NCBI GenBank assembly: GCA_017512555.1
Contig: JAFWFE010000035.1
Span: 29,416 to 93,415, forward strand
Source: Solobacterium sp.
Lineage (GTDB): Bacteria > Bacillota_I > Bacilli_A > Erysipelotrichales > Erysipelotrichaceae
Length of the DNA: 64,000 nucleotides
Reading direction: 5' to 3'
Numbering within the stretch: position 1 is the first letter of the stretch; each line of letters starts with the position of its first letter. The translations under genes were made by a program, and so were the position numbers. Shown here piece by piece: positions 28,123 to 37,857 of the stretch. The notes beneath the pieces were generated by a model that was not told where the DNA came from, made no database searches, and saw only the letters and a program-made list of their open reading frames with translations.

Positions 28123-29167
28123 AGATAAGATCCGCGGCTGTCTTTTCGGCGGTGCTGCCGGGGATGCGCTTGGCTATCCCGTGGAATTTATGGATGAGTC
28201 TGCGATCCGGAATACATATGGGGCAGAGGGAATCCGCTCCTATGTACTTACCAGATCACATATGGATGAACCTGGAACAGCCTTATTCTCTGATGATACC
28301 CAGATGACATTATTTACTGCCTGGGGGTTGTTTCACTGTCCGGAAGGAGAATATCCCAGACACAGTGTTGCCATGGCATATCAGGACTGGCTGGATACAC
28401 AGGAGTATTCCTTCAACTTGTGGCAGAAGGAAAAGAAGCCCGGGTTTACGGAATTGGCAGAGATACCTGAACTTTATGCCCGCAGAGCCCCCGGAAATAC
28501 GTGTATGAGTGCTTTGTCTCAACGCAGAACGCAGACACAGAAAGTAAAGAGTTATATCCGCAGTGCCATCAATCACAGTAAGGGCTGCGGCGGTATCATG
28601 CGTATCTCTCCGCTTGCGCTGTATTATCCCGATATGGATCTTGCGGAACTGGACAGAGAAGGGGCAGAACTATCTGCAATTACGCACAGTCATTCGCTGG
28701 GATATATGCCATCTTCCGTATTGACGCATATCCTGCACCGGATCGTATATCCGGAACGTGATCTGACGCTGAAAGAAATCGTTCAGGAAGCCAGGGATAT
28801 TCTGCCGATATTGTTTCCGGGAGACAGGCATCTGGAAGAACTGAAGACGATCATAGATCTGTCTCTGGAACTATCCGAAAACGACAAAACAGATCCGGAG
28901 AATATTCACCGTCTTGGGGAAGGCTGGGTGGCAGAAGAGACTCTTGGTATTGCTTTATATTGTTCCCTGCGGTATTCCAATGACTTTTCTGCGGGAATCA
29001 TCGCCGCGGTCAATCACCGGGGTGACAGTGATTCCACCGGTGCTGTTACAGGGAATATCCTGGGTACCTTGCTCGGCTATGACCAGATCGATGAATGCTG
29101 GAAGAAAGATCTCGAATTAAAAGATCTGATTCTGGATACAGCAGACCGGATCGCTGAGCACAGATGA
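28112..29167 (+). CDS. ADP-ribosylglycohydrolase family protein
   Basis: This 351-residue all-helical DraG/ARH-type protein has the di-metal motifs GAAGDALGYPVEF (near residue 15), FSDDTQMT (about 60), GCGGIMR, and the C-terminal HRGDSDSTGAVTGNILG. Enzymes of this family cleave ADP-ribose from proteins, DNA or small molecules. GGAGGAAAAG precedes ATG 28112, which lies inside the end of the TIGR02452 gene, so the two are translationally linked. Two different ADP-ribose hydrolase folds in one operon is notable. Confidence 0.93.
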   Translation: MSVKDKIRGCLFGGAAGDALGYPVEFMDESAIRNTYGAEGIRSYVLTRSHMDEPGTALFSDDTQMTLFTAWGLFHCPEGEYPRHSVAMAYQDWLDTQEYSFNLWQKEKKPGFTELAEIPELYARRAPGNTCMSALSQRRTQTQKVKSYIRSAINHSKGCGGIMRISPLALYYPDMDLAELDREGAELSAITHSHSLGYMPSSVLTHILHRIVYPERDLTLKEIVQEARDILPILFPGDRHLEELKTIIDLSLELSENDKTDPENIHRLGEGWVAEETLGIALYCSLRYSNDFSAGIIAAVNHRGDSDSTGAVTGNILGTLLGYDQIDECWKKDLELKDLILDTADRIAEHR

Positions 29168-29171
29168 AAGA

Positions 29172-29201
29172 AAAAGTTGATCAAACACGGTCAACTTTTT
29201 T
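29172..29201 (+). terminator. Terminator after ADP-ribosylglycohydrolase
   Basis: The stem AAAGTTGA / TCAACTTT with a 10-base loop (29173-29198) runs into a T-tract. Confidence 0.8.
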
Positions 29202-29264
29202 CCTGGCATCTTTTTTGTCGGATACTCCCGGTAGGATGTAAACAAGTACAGGAGGTATCTGTTG

Positions 29265-29582
29265 ATGAATGAAAACAGTACTTATATGACGATTACTCAT
29301 ATTCATGATTTTTCCGGAAGTGGTTTATTCCGGCCGGGGATTCAGTTGGTTCTGCAGAAAGATCATGAGAATCCCTACGATGATGAGGCAATTCTGGTCC
29401 GGTCTTTAAAAGGTAATAAATACGGTTATGTGGCAAATTCTTCCACGACCGTCTGCCGCGGCACACACTCTGCAGGCTATCTCCAGCATCTCTTTGAAGA
29501 AACCGTATATTGTATCGTACGTTTTACCGGGGAAGATTTTGCGATTGCGGAATTCTTCCGTGAACCAGTGAACATGGAGTAG
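29265..29582 (+). CDS. Stand-alone HIRAN domain protein
   Basis: This 105-residue protein has the HIRAN pattern: HDFSG...LFRPGIQLVLQKDHENPYDDEAILVR, then KYGYVANSST. In helicases such as HLTF and in bacterial stand-alone forms, HIRAN binds DNA ends or stalled forks. ACAGGAGGT precedes; ATG 29265 is preferred over TTG 29262. It follows the ADP-ribose genes after a terminator and has no clear promoter. Its role here is unknown. Confidence 0.85.
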   Translation: MNENSTYMTITHIHDFSGSGLFRPGIQLVLQKDHENPYDDEAILVRSLKGNKYGYVANSSTTVCRGTHSAGYLQHLFEETVYCIVRFTGEDFAIAEFFREPVNME

Positions 29583-29585
29583 CAC

Positions 29586-30104
29586 TCACAGTTGAAGAAC
29601 ATACTCGATTCCCTGAACGACAGAGAGCTGGTACAGTCCGTTTTCTTCTTTCATGATATCGGCTTTAAAGCGTCTGTTTGCGGTAAATCCCGAGGCTTCC
29701 ATCAGTTTTACTGCGGGGAGATTATCCTGACGGATATAGGCATGGATGGATGTACACCAGTGAATTTGTCTGATCATGGCAATTGCCTGACGTAAGGCTT
29801 CCGTACCATACCCCTGATGTGTAAATCTCTGTTTCAGAACGATATCGATCTCAGCGCTTTGATCCGGACTGCGGAATAAATCAATCTTTCCGATAATCCC
29901 TTCATCATGCATAACGGCCAGACACAGTAAAGGGAGACCGTTGGTTTCTCCGATACGGATCGCATTCAGGTATTGCGCGGTTTTTGACTCGGGCAGAGGG
30001 ACAGGCAAAGCGACCAGACAATATTGCTGATCTACTTCCGCGTATAATTGTTCCAGGGATGCCGCATCATCCGCAGGCCATGGCAGTACGACGATCATAC
30101 CCAT
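29586..30104 (-). CDS. GNAT family N-acetyltransferase
   Basis: This 172-residue acetyltransferase has the acetyl-CoA loop in QRFTHQGYGTEALRQAI (about 92-108) and the closing AVKLMEASGF motif of the RimJ/RimL-like branch. The substrate cannot be told. It converges on the HIRAN gene with only 3 bp between the stops. The start could be 30104 or 30098 (second ATG); no good ribosome site is visible. Confidence 0.85.
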   Translation of the reverse strand: MGMIVVLPWPADDAASLEQLYAEVDQQYCLVALPVPLPESKTAQYLNAIRIGETNGLPLLCLAVMHDEGIIGKIDLFRSPDQSAEIDIVLKQRFTHQGYGTEALRQAIAMIRQIHWCTSIHAYIRQDNLPAVKLMEASGFTANRRFKADIMKEENGLYQLSVVQGIEYVLQL

Positions 30105-30187
30105 ACTGTACCATGAAATCCTGGATTTCCTGTAGATCTTTTCGGAGGAAGAGAAGCAATCTTAAACGCAGGAAAAATGATTTATAG

Positions 30188-30202
30188 TACAATATATGTA
30201 TG
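30188..30202 (+). promoter_or_regulatory. -10 element directly before the ABC ATPase start (leaderless)
   Basis: TACAAT (30188-30193, after an overlapping TATAGT) ends 6 bp before ATG 30200, and no ribosome site is near. Transcription should begin at or next to the A of the start codon. Confidence 0.5.
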
Positions 30203-30901
30203 AGTTATATCGAGTTTTCTGATGTCACAAAGATCTATCATGTCGGTGAAGTAGATATCCACGCCTTATCCGGAACAACTTTTTCTATTGAGAAGGGACA
30301 GTTTGTGGTGATTGCGGGAGCCAGTGGTGCCGGCAAGAGTACAATTCTGAACATCCTGGGAGGAATGGACACCTGTACAGATGGAGAAATCACTGTAGAT
30401 GGTGTGCGCGTGGATCAGATGGATGAAAATGAACTGACGGATTACCGGCGGTATGATATCGGTTTTGTCTTCCAGTTCTATAATCTTGTGCAGAATCTGA
30501 CCGCGCTGGAAAATGTGGAACTGGCTACGGAAATCTGCAGAGATCCCCTGGAACCTGCGGAAGTACTGAAACAAGTTGGTCTGGAAGATCGTATGCATAA
30601 TTTCCCGTCACAATTATCCGGCGGTGAACAGCAGCGTGTGGCAATTGCCAGAGCTTTAGCCAAGAATCCCAAGCTTTTACTTTGTGATGAACCTACAGGC
30701 GCATTGGATTATGTTACCGGAAAACAGATCCTGAAACTTCTTCAGGATACCTGCAGAACTTATGGTATGACCGTAGTGATTATTACCCACAACCTGGCTT
30801 TATGTCCCATGGGAGATAAAGTACTGAGAATCAAGAGCGGAAAAGTAATATCCGAAGAAGTGAATGAACACCCGCAGGATATCGAAACGATCGAATGGTA
30901 A
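30200..30901 (+). CDS. ABC transporter ATP-binding protein (MacB/LolD type)
   Basis: This 233-residue ATPase has Walker [10 protein letters not shown] (about 40-48), Q-loop VFQFYNL, signature LSGGEQQR, Walker [13 protein letters not shown] and switch His in IITHN. This is the subclass that drives FtsX/MacB-type permeases by mechanotransmission rather than classical transport. It lies 4 bp before the giant permease gene. The gene has no ribosome site and a -10 right at the start. Confidence 0.92.
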   Translation: MSYIEFSDVTKIYHVGEVDIHALSGTTFSIEKGQFVVIAGASGAGKSTILNILGGMDTCTDGEITVDGVRVDQMDENELTDYRRYDIGFVFQFYNLVQNLTALENVELATEICRDPLEPAEVLKQVGLEDRMHNFPSQLSGGEQQRVAIARALAKNPKLLLCDEPTGALDYVTGKQILKLLQDTCRTYGMTVVIITHNLALCPMGDKVLRIKSGKVISEEVNEHPQDIETIEW

Positions 30902-30905
30902 ACCT

Positions 30906-33900
30906 ATGCCAAAGACAATGAGAAAGGACATTTGGCGGCTGATTAAAGCGTCCAAAGGACGCTTTCTTTCGTTAACCATGATCGTCATGATCGGTATGGC
31001 TTTTTTTATCGGTGTTTCTTCCTCTTCTTCCATCATGGCAAAGAATGTGGATGCGTACAGTGACCGGCTGAATCTGAAGGATATCACGATCTATTCCAAC
31101 TACGGATTTGATGAAGAAGACCTGGAAAAGATCCGGAGTCTGGATATGGTAGCATCTGCAGAAAGCAGTAAGTTTGTGGATGTGTATGCGGCATCCGAAA
31201 TCAATGCGTCTGTTGCCCGTATTCATTCCTATGATCCTGACGCAAAGATCAATCAATTCATCCTGGTAGAAGGCAGACTGCCGGAGAAGAAAAATGAAGT
31301 ACTTGCGGAAGGCGGTACGGATATGGACCCGGGACCTGCCATAGGCAGTGTGCTGACACTGACCAGACCGGCAGATGACCTGGAAGACTGGCTGGATGTA
31401 TCACAGATCACGGTAGTTGGACGTATCGACACACCGCTGTATCTGAATATGACCAAAGAAAACAGCACTCTGCAAAACCAGTACATCCAGACATATTTCT
31501 ATATCCCAGAAGAAGCATTCAATATTGATTACGATCTGGAAATCAGTGTCCTGCTGAAGGATGCCAAGAGTTATCAGTCTTTTTACAGTGCTTACGAAAA
31601 ATTCGCGGAAGATGCCAGGCAGAAGATTGAGGATGAAACCGAAGATCAGATCGGTCACCGACATGATGAAGTTCTTGAGGATGCCTGGAAAGAATACAAT
31701 GACGGTTTGAAAGAATATAACGACGGAAAACAGGAATTTGACGAGAAGATTGCGGATGCCGAAAAGGAAATCGCCGATGCGGAAGCGGAGATCGCGGATG
31801 GCCAGAAAGAAATCCGTGACGGTGAGAAAAAACTGCGGGATGCCCAGAAGGAACTCGACGATGCTGAAGAAGATGGTTACCGGCAGATCCGCGAAGCAAG
31901 AGCGGAGATCTCCCGCGGACAAGGCAAATTGCAGGACGGTATCGAAGAATTCGAACAGACCAAGAAAGAAATGAAGCAATACAAGGAGATGATCGATGAC
32001 GGTATTGCGCAATTGGAGGAAGGTATCGCCCAGCTGAACCAGGCACAAGACGGTCTTTCCCAGATCGATGACGGTATCGAACAGCTGAATAACGCGGAAG
32101 CACAGATCCAGGAAGCCGCTGACGGATTGCGCCAGATCAATGACGGTATCGCTCAGATCGATGAGAATTTACCAGCTGTCGAACAGGCAGAAGCCTATCT
32201 TGCCCAGATTGAAGAAGGAATTAACCAGCTGGAAACCGCTTCATCCGCATTGTCACAGATCGATGCCCAGCGCAGTGAGATCAATGAACAGATCGAGTCT
32301 TTGACCACTGTAAAAAACACGATTCAGAATCTTCTTGACCGGAATATCCTCACCCCGGATACGCCGGTATCCATGTTGACAGCGATGAGCCCGGATCTGA
32401 AAAAAGTCGCAGATAGTCTGGATCTTCCGGAAGATGCGGATATCCAGGACTTCATGGATGCCATAGATACCGCTCTGGCCCAGGCTGATGCCGGTCTTAC
32501 CCAGTTAAACAATGCCCGCAGCCAGATCACTCAGGGATTACAGGCGCAGGGATATTCAGAAGAAACCCTGAGTGATACCATCGCATCCCTGAAAGAAAGC
32601 CGCCAGCAGATCCAGAATAGTCTTAACGGACAAAGTTCAGCGGCGCTAAGGGCGCAGAGAGAAGAACTGGTAAACCAGAAAGCTCAGATTGAACAAGCAC
32701 TCTCTGCGCAGGGAATCAACCCGGATGATACGGATACGGCATTGGCAGGAATACGCGCGCAGAAAGAAGCACTGCAGGCGCAGAGACAGCAGATCGTGGA
32801 TACGCTTGCGGCCCAAGGGATCGATGCGTCCGACATACCCGGAGCCATTGCGGAAATGCAGAAAAAGATCAGCGAACTGCAGGCACAGAAGAAACAGATC
32901 GATGATGGTCTGAAGAGCGCGGAAGAAGAGATTCTCGCAAACATGGAATTGCTGGACCGGGCGTATGCCGCAACCGTAAACGCTGCCGCAGAACTTGCAC
33001 AGGAAGTGGAAGACGCCCAGAAAGAGATCAATGACGGCTGGGCAGAGCTGGAAGAAAACCGCCAGAAACTTCAAGACGGCATAGAAGAACTGGAAGATGC
33101 CAGGAAAGAGCTGGAAGATGCCAGAATCGATGGTGAACAGGAGTTGCAGGATGCCGAAGCAGATCTGATCAAAGCCAAACAGGACATTGAAGATCTGGAA
33201 GAAGGAAAATGGACGATCCTGGACAGACAATCCCATTATGCCAGCCGGACATACAAGGGAACCGTGGAAACCATGGAAGCGATCGCTGCCGTATTCCCGC
33301 TATTCTTTATCATGGTGGCTGCTCTGGTATGTCTGACCACGATGACACGGATGGTGGATGAACAACGCGGGCAGCTCGGAATCATGCGCGCACTGGGATA
33401 TACCCAGTTCCAGTGTGCATCAAAGTATCTGATTTATGCTGGTCTGGCATCCCTGATCGGGGAAGTTGTAGGGTCTGTTTTAGGTATCCTGATCATCCCT
33501 CCGATCGTCTATACCGCCTGGAAGATGATGTATATTCTTCCGGATATGAAGATCTATATCCCGTGGCATCTGATTTTGGTGGCTTCACTGGTGTTTATGG
33601 CAGTAATGCTGGTGACGACGTGGAGGGCATGCCGCGGTGATATGAAAGAAGTACCGGCGCAGTTACTGCGTCCGAAAGCTCCGAAACTAGGCAAGAATAC
33701 GATCCTGGCAAGAATACCGTTCATCTGGAATATGATGTCTTTTACCTGGAAGGTTACGATTCGCAACCTTGTCCGGTATAAGAAACGATTAGTCATGACA
33801 ATCATCGGGGTTGCCGGCTGTACCGCATTATTGATCACCGGTTTTGGTGTTCGTGATTCCATCAACTCCATGGTGGATATCCAATTTGGTGAAATCATCC

Positions 33901-34880
33901 TGTACGAAGGAAGTGTAAAAGCCAAAGATCTTAAACCCAGTGAAATGAATACCCTTATGCGTGAAGTACAGGCAAGGGATGATGTAGAACAGGTCTATCT
34001 GGTCGGCGGATATGCCGCATTATGTACAGGTAAAACAAAGAATCTGGAAGAGACCGTGAGCGTACAGGTATTTGAAGATCCGGCAATGGTCAGGAATGTC
34101 TATGATCTGCGTACAAGGGTTGGTCATAAACCATTATCTCTTAGTAATGAAGGTGTGATCATCAGTGAGCGTCTGTCGGAGAATCTTCACGTTAAGAAGG
34201 GAGATACTCTTACCCTTGAAAGCAGTACCGGTGTACGCCGGGAAGTTGTCATCTCGGAGATCTGTGAGATGTATATCAATCACTATCTCATGATGACACA
34301 GGAGTATTACCGGAAAGTATTTGGGACGAAAATTGCCCAGGATACGATGTTGGTGAAGATCAACGGGGATAAGGATGTAAGCCAGGTATTCCAGCAGGAG
34401 ATCGTCAAGGATGAACGTATTTCCGAGATCACGTTCTATCAGACCATACTGGAAAACTTCAAGACGATGGTCAACAGTATTGATCTGATCGTCTGGGTTC
34501 TGATCATCAGTTCCATGTCTCTGGCATTTGTCGTGCTTGGCAACCTGATGAACATCAATATCAGTGAGCGTCAGAGGGAAATCGCCACATTGAAAGTACT
34601 CGGCTTCCACCACCGTGAAGTAGAAAACTATATCTACAAGGAAAATAATATCCTGACGATTTTCGGTGCCTTGGCGGGTATACCCGTAGGTATTGTGCTG
34701 CACCGGTATATCATGGGACAGGTGGAGATGGATTACGTGATCTTCGGAAGGCGTGTATATAACCAGTCCCTGGTATTGTCTGTGCTGATGACCATTGGTT
34801 TCGGTTTGCTGGTAAATCTCTTCATGCGAAGAAATCTGCGGAAGATCCAGATGGTGGAATCACTGAAAAGTGTTGAATAA
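30906..34880 (+). CDS. Giant FtsX-type ABC permease with extracellular coiled coil
   Basis: This 1324-residue protein is the partner of the ATPase upstream. Helix 1 lies near 20-40, followed by an extracellular MacB-like domain (to about 215). A very long coiled coil, about 230-775, is built of repeated units such as ADAEKEIADAEAEI and DGIAQLEEGIAQL. The first FtsX domain with three helices is near 795-925, a second MacB-like domain is near 960-1180, and the last FtsX domain ends the protein (about 1195-1320). Topology is inferred from hydrophobicity. The coil may reach through the cell wall. ATG 30918 is another possible start. The T-box for leuS follows. Confidence 0.88.
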   Translation: MPKTMRKDIWRLIKASKGRFLSLTMIVMIGMAFFIGVSSSSSIMAKNVDAYSDRLNLKDITIYSNYGFDEEDLEKIRSLDMVASAESSKFVDVYAASEINASVARIHSYDPDAKINQFILVEGRLPEKKNEVLAEGGTDMDPGPAIGSVLTLTRPADDLEDWLDVSQITVVGRIDTPLYLNMTKENSTLQNQYIQTYFYIPEEAFNIDYDLEISVLLKDAKSYQSFYSAYEKFAEDARQKIEDETEDQIGHRHDEVLEDAWKEYNDGLKEYNDGKQEFDEKIADAEKEIADAEAEIADGQKEIRDGEKKLRDAQKELDDAEEDGYRQIREARAEISRGQGKLQDGIEEFEQTKKEMKQYKEMIDDGIAQLEEGIAQLNQAQDGLSQIDDGIEQLNNAEAQIQEAADGLRQINDGIAQIDENLPAVEQAEAYLAQIEEGINQLETASSALSQIDAQRSEINEQIESLTTVKNTIQNLLDRNILTPDTPVSMLTAMSPDLKKVADSLDLPEDADIQDFMDAIDTALAQADAGLTQLNNARSQITQGLQAQGYSEETLSDTIASLKESRQQIQNSLNGQSSAALRAQREELVNQKAQIEQALSAQGINPDDTDTALAGIRAQKEALQAQRQQIVDTLAAQGIDASDIPGAIAEMQKKISELQAQKKQIDDGLKSAEEEILANMELLDRAYAATVNAAAELAQEVEDAQKEINDGWAELEENRQKLQDGIEELEDARKELEDARIDGEQELQDAEADLIKAKQDIEDLEEGKWTILDRQSHYASRTYKGTVETMEAIAAVFPLFFIMVAALVCLTTMTRMVDEQRGQLGIMRALGYTQFQCASKYLIYAGLASLIGEVVGSVLGILIIPPIVYTAWKMMYILPDMKIYIPWHLILVASLVFMAVMLVTTWRACRGDMKEVPAQLLRPKAPKLGKNTILARIPFIWNMMSFTWKVTIRNLVRYKKRLVMTIIGVAGCTALLITGFGVRDSINSMVDIQFGEIILYEGSVKAKDLKPSEMNTLMREVQARDDVEQVYLVGGYAALCTGKTKNLEETVSVQVFEDPAMVRNVYDLRTRVGHKPLSLSNEGVIISERLSENLHVKKGDTLTLESSTGVRREVVISEICEMYINHYLMMTQEYYRKVFGTKIAQDTMLVKINGDKDVSQVFQQEIVKDERISEITFYQTILENFKTMVNSIDLIVWVLIISSMSLAFVVLGNLMNINISERQREIATLKVLGFHHREVENYIYKENNILTIFGALAGIPVGIVLHRYIMGQVEMDYVIFGRRVYNQSLVLSVLMTIGFGLLVNLFMRRNLRKIQMVESLKSVE

Positions 34881-34902
34881 CCTGCGCAGGCAGTGATAAA
34901 AT
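34873..34902 (+). promoter_or_regulatory. leuS promoter
   Basis: -35 TTGAAT (34873-34878), 18 bp, extended -10 TGATAAAAT (34894-34902). It starts the T-box leader at about 34909. Confidence 0.6.
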
Positions 34903-34908
34903 ACCATT

Positions 34909-35101
34909 ACGTGTTGATGATACAGTAGTAGGCAGGAATCTTCTGCAGAGAGGCGGTGACTGGTGAAAACCGCTGTGGTGAACTGTTGAACTCGGTATCG
35001 GAGCGTACGTGTTTCCGCGTTAAGGAAAACAATGAGGGCACAGAAATGTGAACTAAGGTGGTACCGCGCTCAGGCGTCCTTAGAATTGGGGACGCTTTTT
35101 C
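34909..35101 (+). ncRNA. T-box riboswitch, leucine-specific
   Basis: The leader has the AGTA loop-E element (34924-34927 region), the AG box AGAGAG (34947-34952), a distal stem-I hairpin, and a specifier CTC (34991-34993) in GAACTCGG, a Leu codon. The conserved T-box AAGGTGGTACCGCG is at 35055-35068. The terminator hairpin GCGTCC / GGACGC (35074-35095) with six T follows. Uncharged tRNA-Leu would stabilise the antiterminator and allow leuS transcription. Confidence 0.95.
35074..35101 (+). terminator. T-box regulated terminator
   Basis: The stem GCGTCC (35074-35079) / GGACGC (35090-35095) followed by TTTTTT competes with the T-box antiterminator. Confidence 0.9.
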
Positions 35102-35121
35102 TATGACAGGAGGAAAGAACT

Positions 35122-37518
35122 ATGGCGTATGATCATAAATCGATTGAAAAGAAGTGGCAGGCATACTGGGAGGAACACAAGACATTCCGTACGGACGGAT
35201 ATGACTTTGACAAACCCAAGTTTTATGTCCTGGATATGTTTCCGTATCCCAGCGGACAAGGACTCCACGTCGGACATCCGGAAGGATACACAGCTACCGA
35301 TATCGTAGCCAGAATGAAACGTATGCAGGGATACAATGTCCTGCATCCGATGGGATTTGACGCATTTGGACTGCCTGCAGAACAATATGCGTTACAGACA
35401 GGTCATCATCCGGCAGAATTCACTTACCGGAATATTGACCATTTCCGTGAACAGATCAAGTCTCTGGGTTTTTCCTACGACTGGGACAGAGAAGTCAGTA
35501 CTTCCGATCCTGAATACTATCACTGGACGCAGTGGATTTTCCTGCAGTTATACAAGAGAGGTTTGGCTTATGTTGCGGAGATGCCGGTAAACTGGTGTCC
35601 TGAACTCGGTACGGTACTGGCCAACGAAGAAGTCATTGACGGTAAATCTGAAAGAGGTGGTTATCCGGTCATCCGTAAACCTATGCGTCAGTGGGTACTG
35701 AAGATCACCGAATATGCGGAGCGTCTGCTGGAAGATCTGGAACTTGTAGACTGGCCCGAGAGTACCAAGGATATGCAGAAGAACTGGATCGGTAAATCCA
35801 CAGGTGCTGAAGTAGTCTTCAAGATCAAGGACACAAACAAGGAATTCACGGTCTTTACTACACGTTGTGATACATTATTCGGTGCCACATACTGTGTCAT
35901 GTCTCCGGAACATCCATTTGTCAGCGAAATTACAACTGTAGAGCAAAAAGAAGCGGTAGAACAGTACCAGGCAGAGAGCGCCAGAAAGTCGGATCTGGAA
36001 CGTACAGACCTGAATAAAGACAAGACCGGAGTCTTTACCGGTGCTTATGCGATCAATCCTGTAAATCATCAGGAAGTACCGATCTGGATCAGTGACTATG
36101 TCCTGGCTACCTATGGTACAGGCGCAATCATGGCAGTACCGGCACACGATGAACGAGACTATGAATTTGCCCGTAAATTCGGTCTGCCGATCATTCCTGT
36201 ACTGGAAGGCGGCAATATCGAAGAAGCAGCGTTTGTCGGGGATGGGGTTCACATCAACTCCGGATTCCTCAACGGTCTGAACAAGGAAGACTCCATCAAT
36301 ACGATGATTCAATGGTTACAGGAGAATCATTGCGGTAACGCGAAAGTACAGTACAAGCTGAGAGACTGGTTATTCTCCCGTCAGCGTTACTGGGGTGAAC
36401 CGATTCCCATCATCCACATGGAAGACGGTACAATGCGGGCTGTAGAAGAAAGTGATCTGCCTCTGGAACTGCCGGCTACCGATAACTACAAGCCGAGTGC
36501 TGACGGTGAATCTCCTCTGGCACACTGCACAGACTGGCTGAATGTGACAATAGACGGACAAAAGGGTGTCCGTGAAACCAATACCATGCCTCAGTGGGCA
36601 GGTTCCTGCTGGTATTATATCCGCTATATTGACCCGCATAACGATCATGAGATCGCGGAGAAGAAACTGCTGGATCACTGGCTGCCGGTAGATCTCTATA
36701 TCGGGGGTGCTGAACACGCTGTCCTGCATCTGCTGTACGCGAGATTCTGGCATAAGGTACTGTATGACTGCGGTGTAGTCAGTACGAAAGAACCTTTCCA
36801 GAAACTGTTCCATCAAGGTATGATCCTCGGAGAAAACGGTGTGAAGATGTCCAAATCCATGGGGAATGTCATCAACCCGGATGAACTGATTGCGTCTCAC
36901 GGTGCGGATGCACTGCGTCTCTATGAGATGTTTATGGGACCTCTGGAGGCTTCTCTGCCATGGTCTACCCAAGGCATGGATGGTGCCAGAAAGTGGCTGG
37001 ACAGAGTCTGGAGAATGATCATGGAAAGCGATATGGTCACCAACGAACCTACTCCGGATCTGGAATACAGCTATCACTTCCTGGTGAAAAAGGCGACGAA
37101 TGATATTGAAACCCTCAACTTCAATACCGCAATCTCCCAGATGATGATCTTTGTGAATGACTGCTATAAAGCAGGTAAAGTAAACAAGGACATGGCTGTC
37201 GGATTTGTGAAGATCCTCAGCTGTTTCGCTCCTCATGTCGGGGAAGAACTCTATCATCATCTGACCGGAGAAGAAACCTCTGCGTATGCACAGTGGCCTG
37301 TATACGATGAATCCAAGCTCGTGCTGAATACGGTGACGATCATTGTTCAGGTTAATGGCAAGATGCGCGGAAAGATCGAGATGCCTTCGGGAACACCGGA
37401 AGAAGAAATCAAGAACGCAGCGTTGGAAATCGAGAATGTAAAACAGATGCTGGAAGGAAAACAGATCCGCAAGATGATCGTTGTTCCCAACAAGATCGTA
37501 AATATCGTTGCAGCATAG
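35122..37518 (+). CDS. leuS: Leucyl-tRNA synthetase
   Basis: This 798-residue class I synthetase has the HIGH-type motif [12 protein letters not shown] (about 50-61), the editing CP1 domain in the middle ([27 protein letters not shown]), and the KMSKS motif [13 protein letters not shown] (about 575). The anticodon-binding helical domain and a C-terminal domain follow. It is under T-box control by uncharged tRNA-Leu. ACAGGAGG precedes ATG 35122. Length is normal. Confidence 0.97.
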   Translation: MAYDHKSIEKKWQAYWEEHKTFRTDGYDFDKPKFYVLDMFPYPSGQGLHVGHPEGYTATDIVARMKRMQGYNVLHPMGFDAFGLPAEQYALQTGHHPAEFTYRNIDHFREQIKSLGFSYDWDREVSTSDPEYYHWTQWIFLQLYKRGLAYVAEMPVNWCPELGTVLANEEVIDGKSERGGYPVIRKPMRQWVLKITEYAERLLEDLELVDWPESTKDMQKNWIGKSTGAEVVFKIKDTNKEFTVFTTRCDTLFGATYCVMSPEHPFVSEITTVEQKEAVEQYQAESARKSDLERTDLNKDKTGVFTGAYAINPVNHQEVPIWISDYVLATYGTGAIMAVPAHDERDYEFARKFGLPIIPVLEGGNIEEAAFVGDGVHINSGFLNGLNKEDSINTMIQWLQENHCGNAKVQYKLRDWLFSRQRYWGEPIPIIHMEDGTMRAVEESDLPLELPATDNYKPSADGESPLAHCTDWLNVTIDGQKGVRETNTMPQWAGSCWYYIRYIDPHNDHEIAEKKLLDHWLPVDLYIGGAEHAVLHLLYARFWHKVLYDCGVVSTKEPFQKLFHQGMILGENGVKMSKSMGNVINPDELIASHGADALRLYEMFMGPLEASLPWSTQGMDGARKWLDRVWRMIMESDMVTNEPTPDLEYSYHFLVKKATNDIETLNFNTAISQMMIFVNDCYKAGKVNKDMAVGFVKILSCFAPHVGEELYHHLTGEETSAYAQWPVYDESKLVLNTVTIIVQVNGKMRGKIEMPSGTPEEEIKNAALEIENVKQMLEGKQIRKMIVVPNKIVNIVAA

Positions 37519-37528
37519 GAGAGATAAC

Positions 37529-37810
37529 ATGAAAAAGATCACTGCATTTCACTACGAAGGATGTCCTTACTGTGTACAGGCATTCCGGGCAATTGACGAA
37601 CTGATTCAGGAAAATCCAAAATACGCGGATGTCCAGATCGAATGGATCCTGGAAAACGAGCATATGGATATCGCGGATCAGTACGATTATTACGCATGTC
37701 CGAGTATGTTTATCGGTAAGGAAAAACTTTACGAATCACATCTCTTTGAGAAGTATGAAGAGTGCAGGGAAAACATCCGCAGGGTCTTTGACATTGCGCT
37801 GAGTGAATAA
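37529..37810 (+). CDS. Small thioredoxin-fold / glutaredoxin-like protein
   Basis: This 93-residue protein has the redox motif CPYC at about 13-16 in YEGCPYCVQ, and the cis-Pro loop CPSMFIG near 58-64. It would act as a thiol reductant or oxidoreductase in the cytoplasm. TAGGAGAG precedes ATG 37529, 10 bp after leuS, so it can share the T-box transcript. Partner proteins are not obvious. Confidence 0.85.
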   Translation: MKKITAFHYEGCPYCVQAFRAIDELIQENPKYADVQIEWILENEHMDIADQYDYYACPSMFIGKEKLYESHLFEKYEECRENIRRVFDIALSE

Positions 37811-37846
37811 AAAAAGGACAGGCATCCATATGAGATGCCTGTCTTT
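37811..37846. terminator. Bidirectional terminator
   Basis: The perfect stem GACAGGCATC (37817-37826) / GATGCCTGTC (37834-37843) has an A-run before and TTTC after. It separates the convergent thioredoxin-like and Asn/Gln-rich genes. Confidence 0.85.
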
Positions 37847-37857
37847 CTATAGGTATC

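Noticed and set aside
36370..37542. 390-codon minus-strand frame opposite leuS
   Set aside because: It is a shadow of leuS codon usage; composition is not protein-like and no ribosome site is present.
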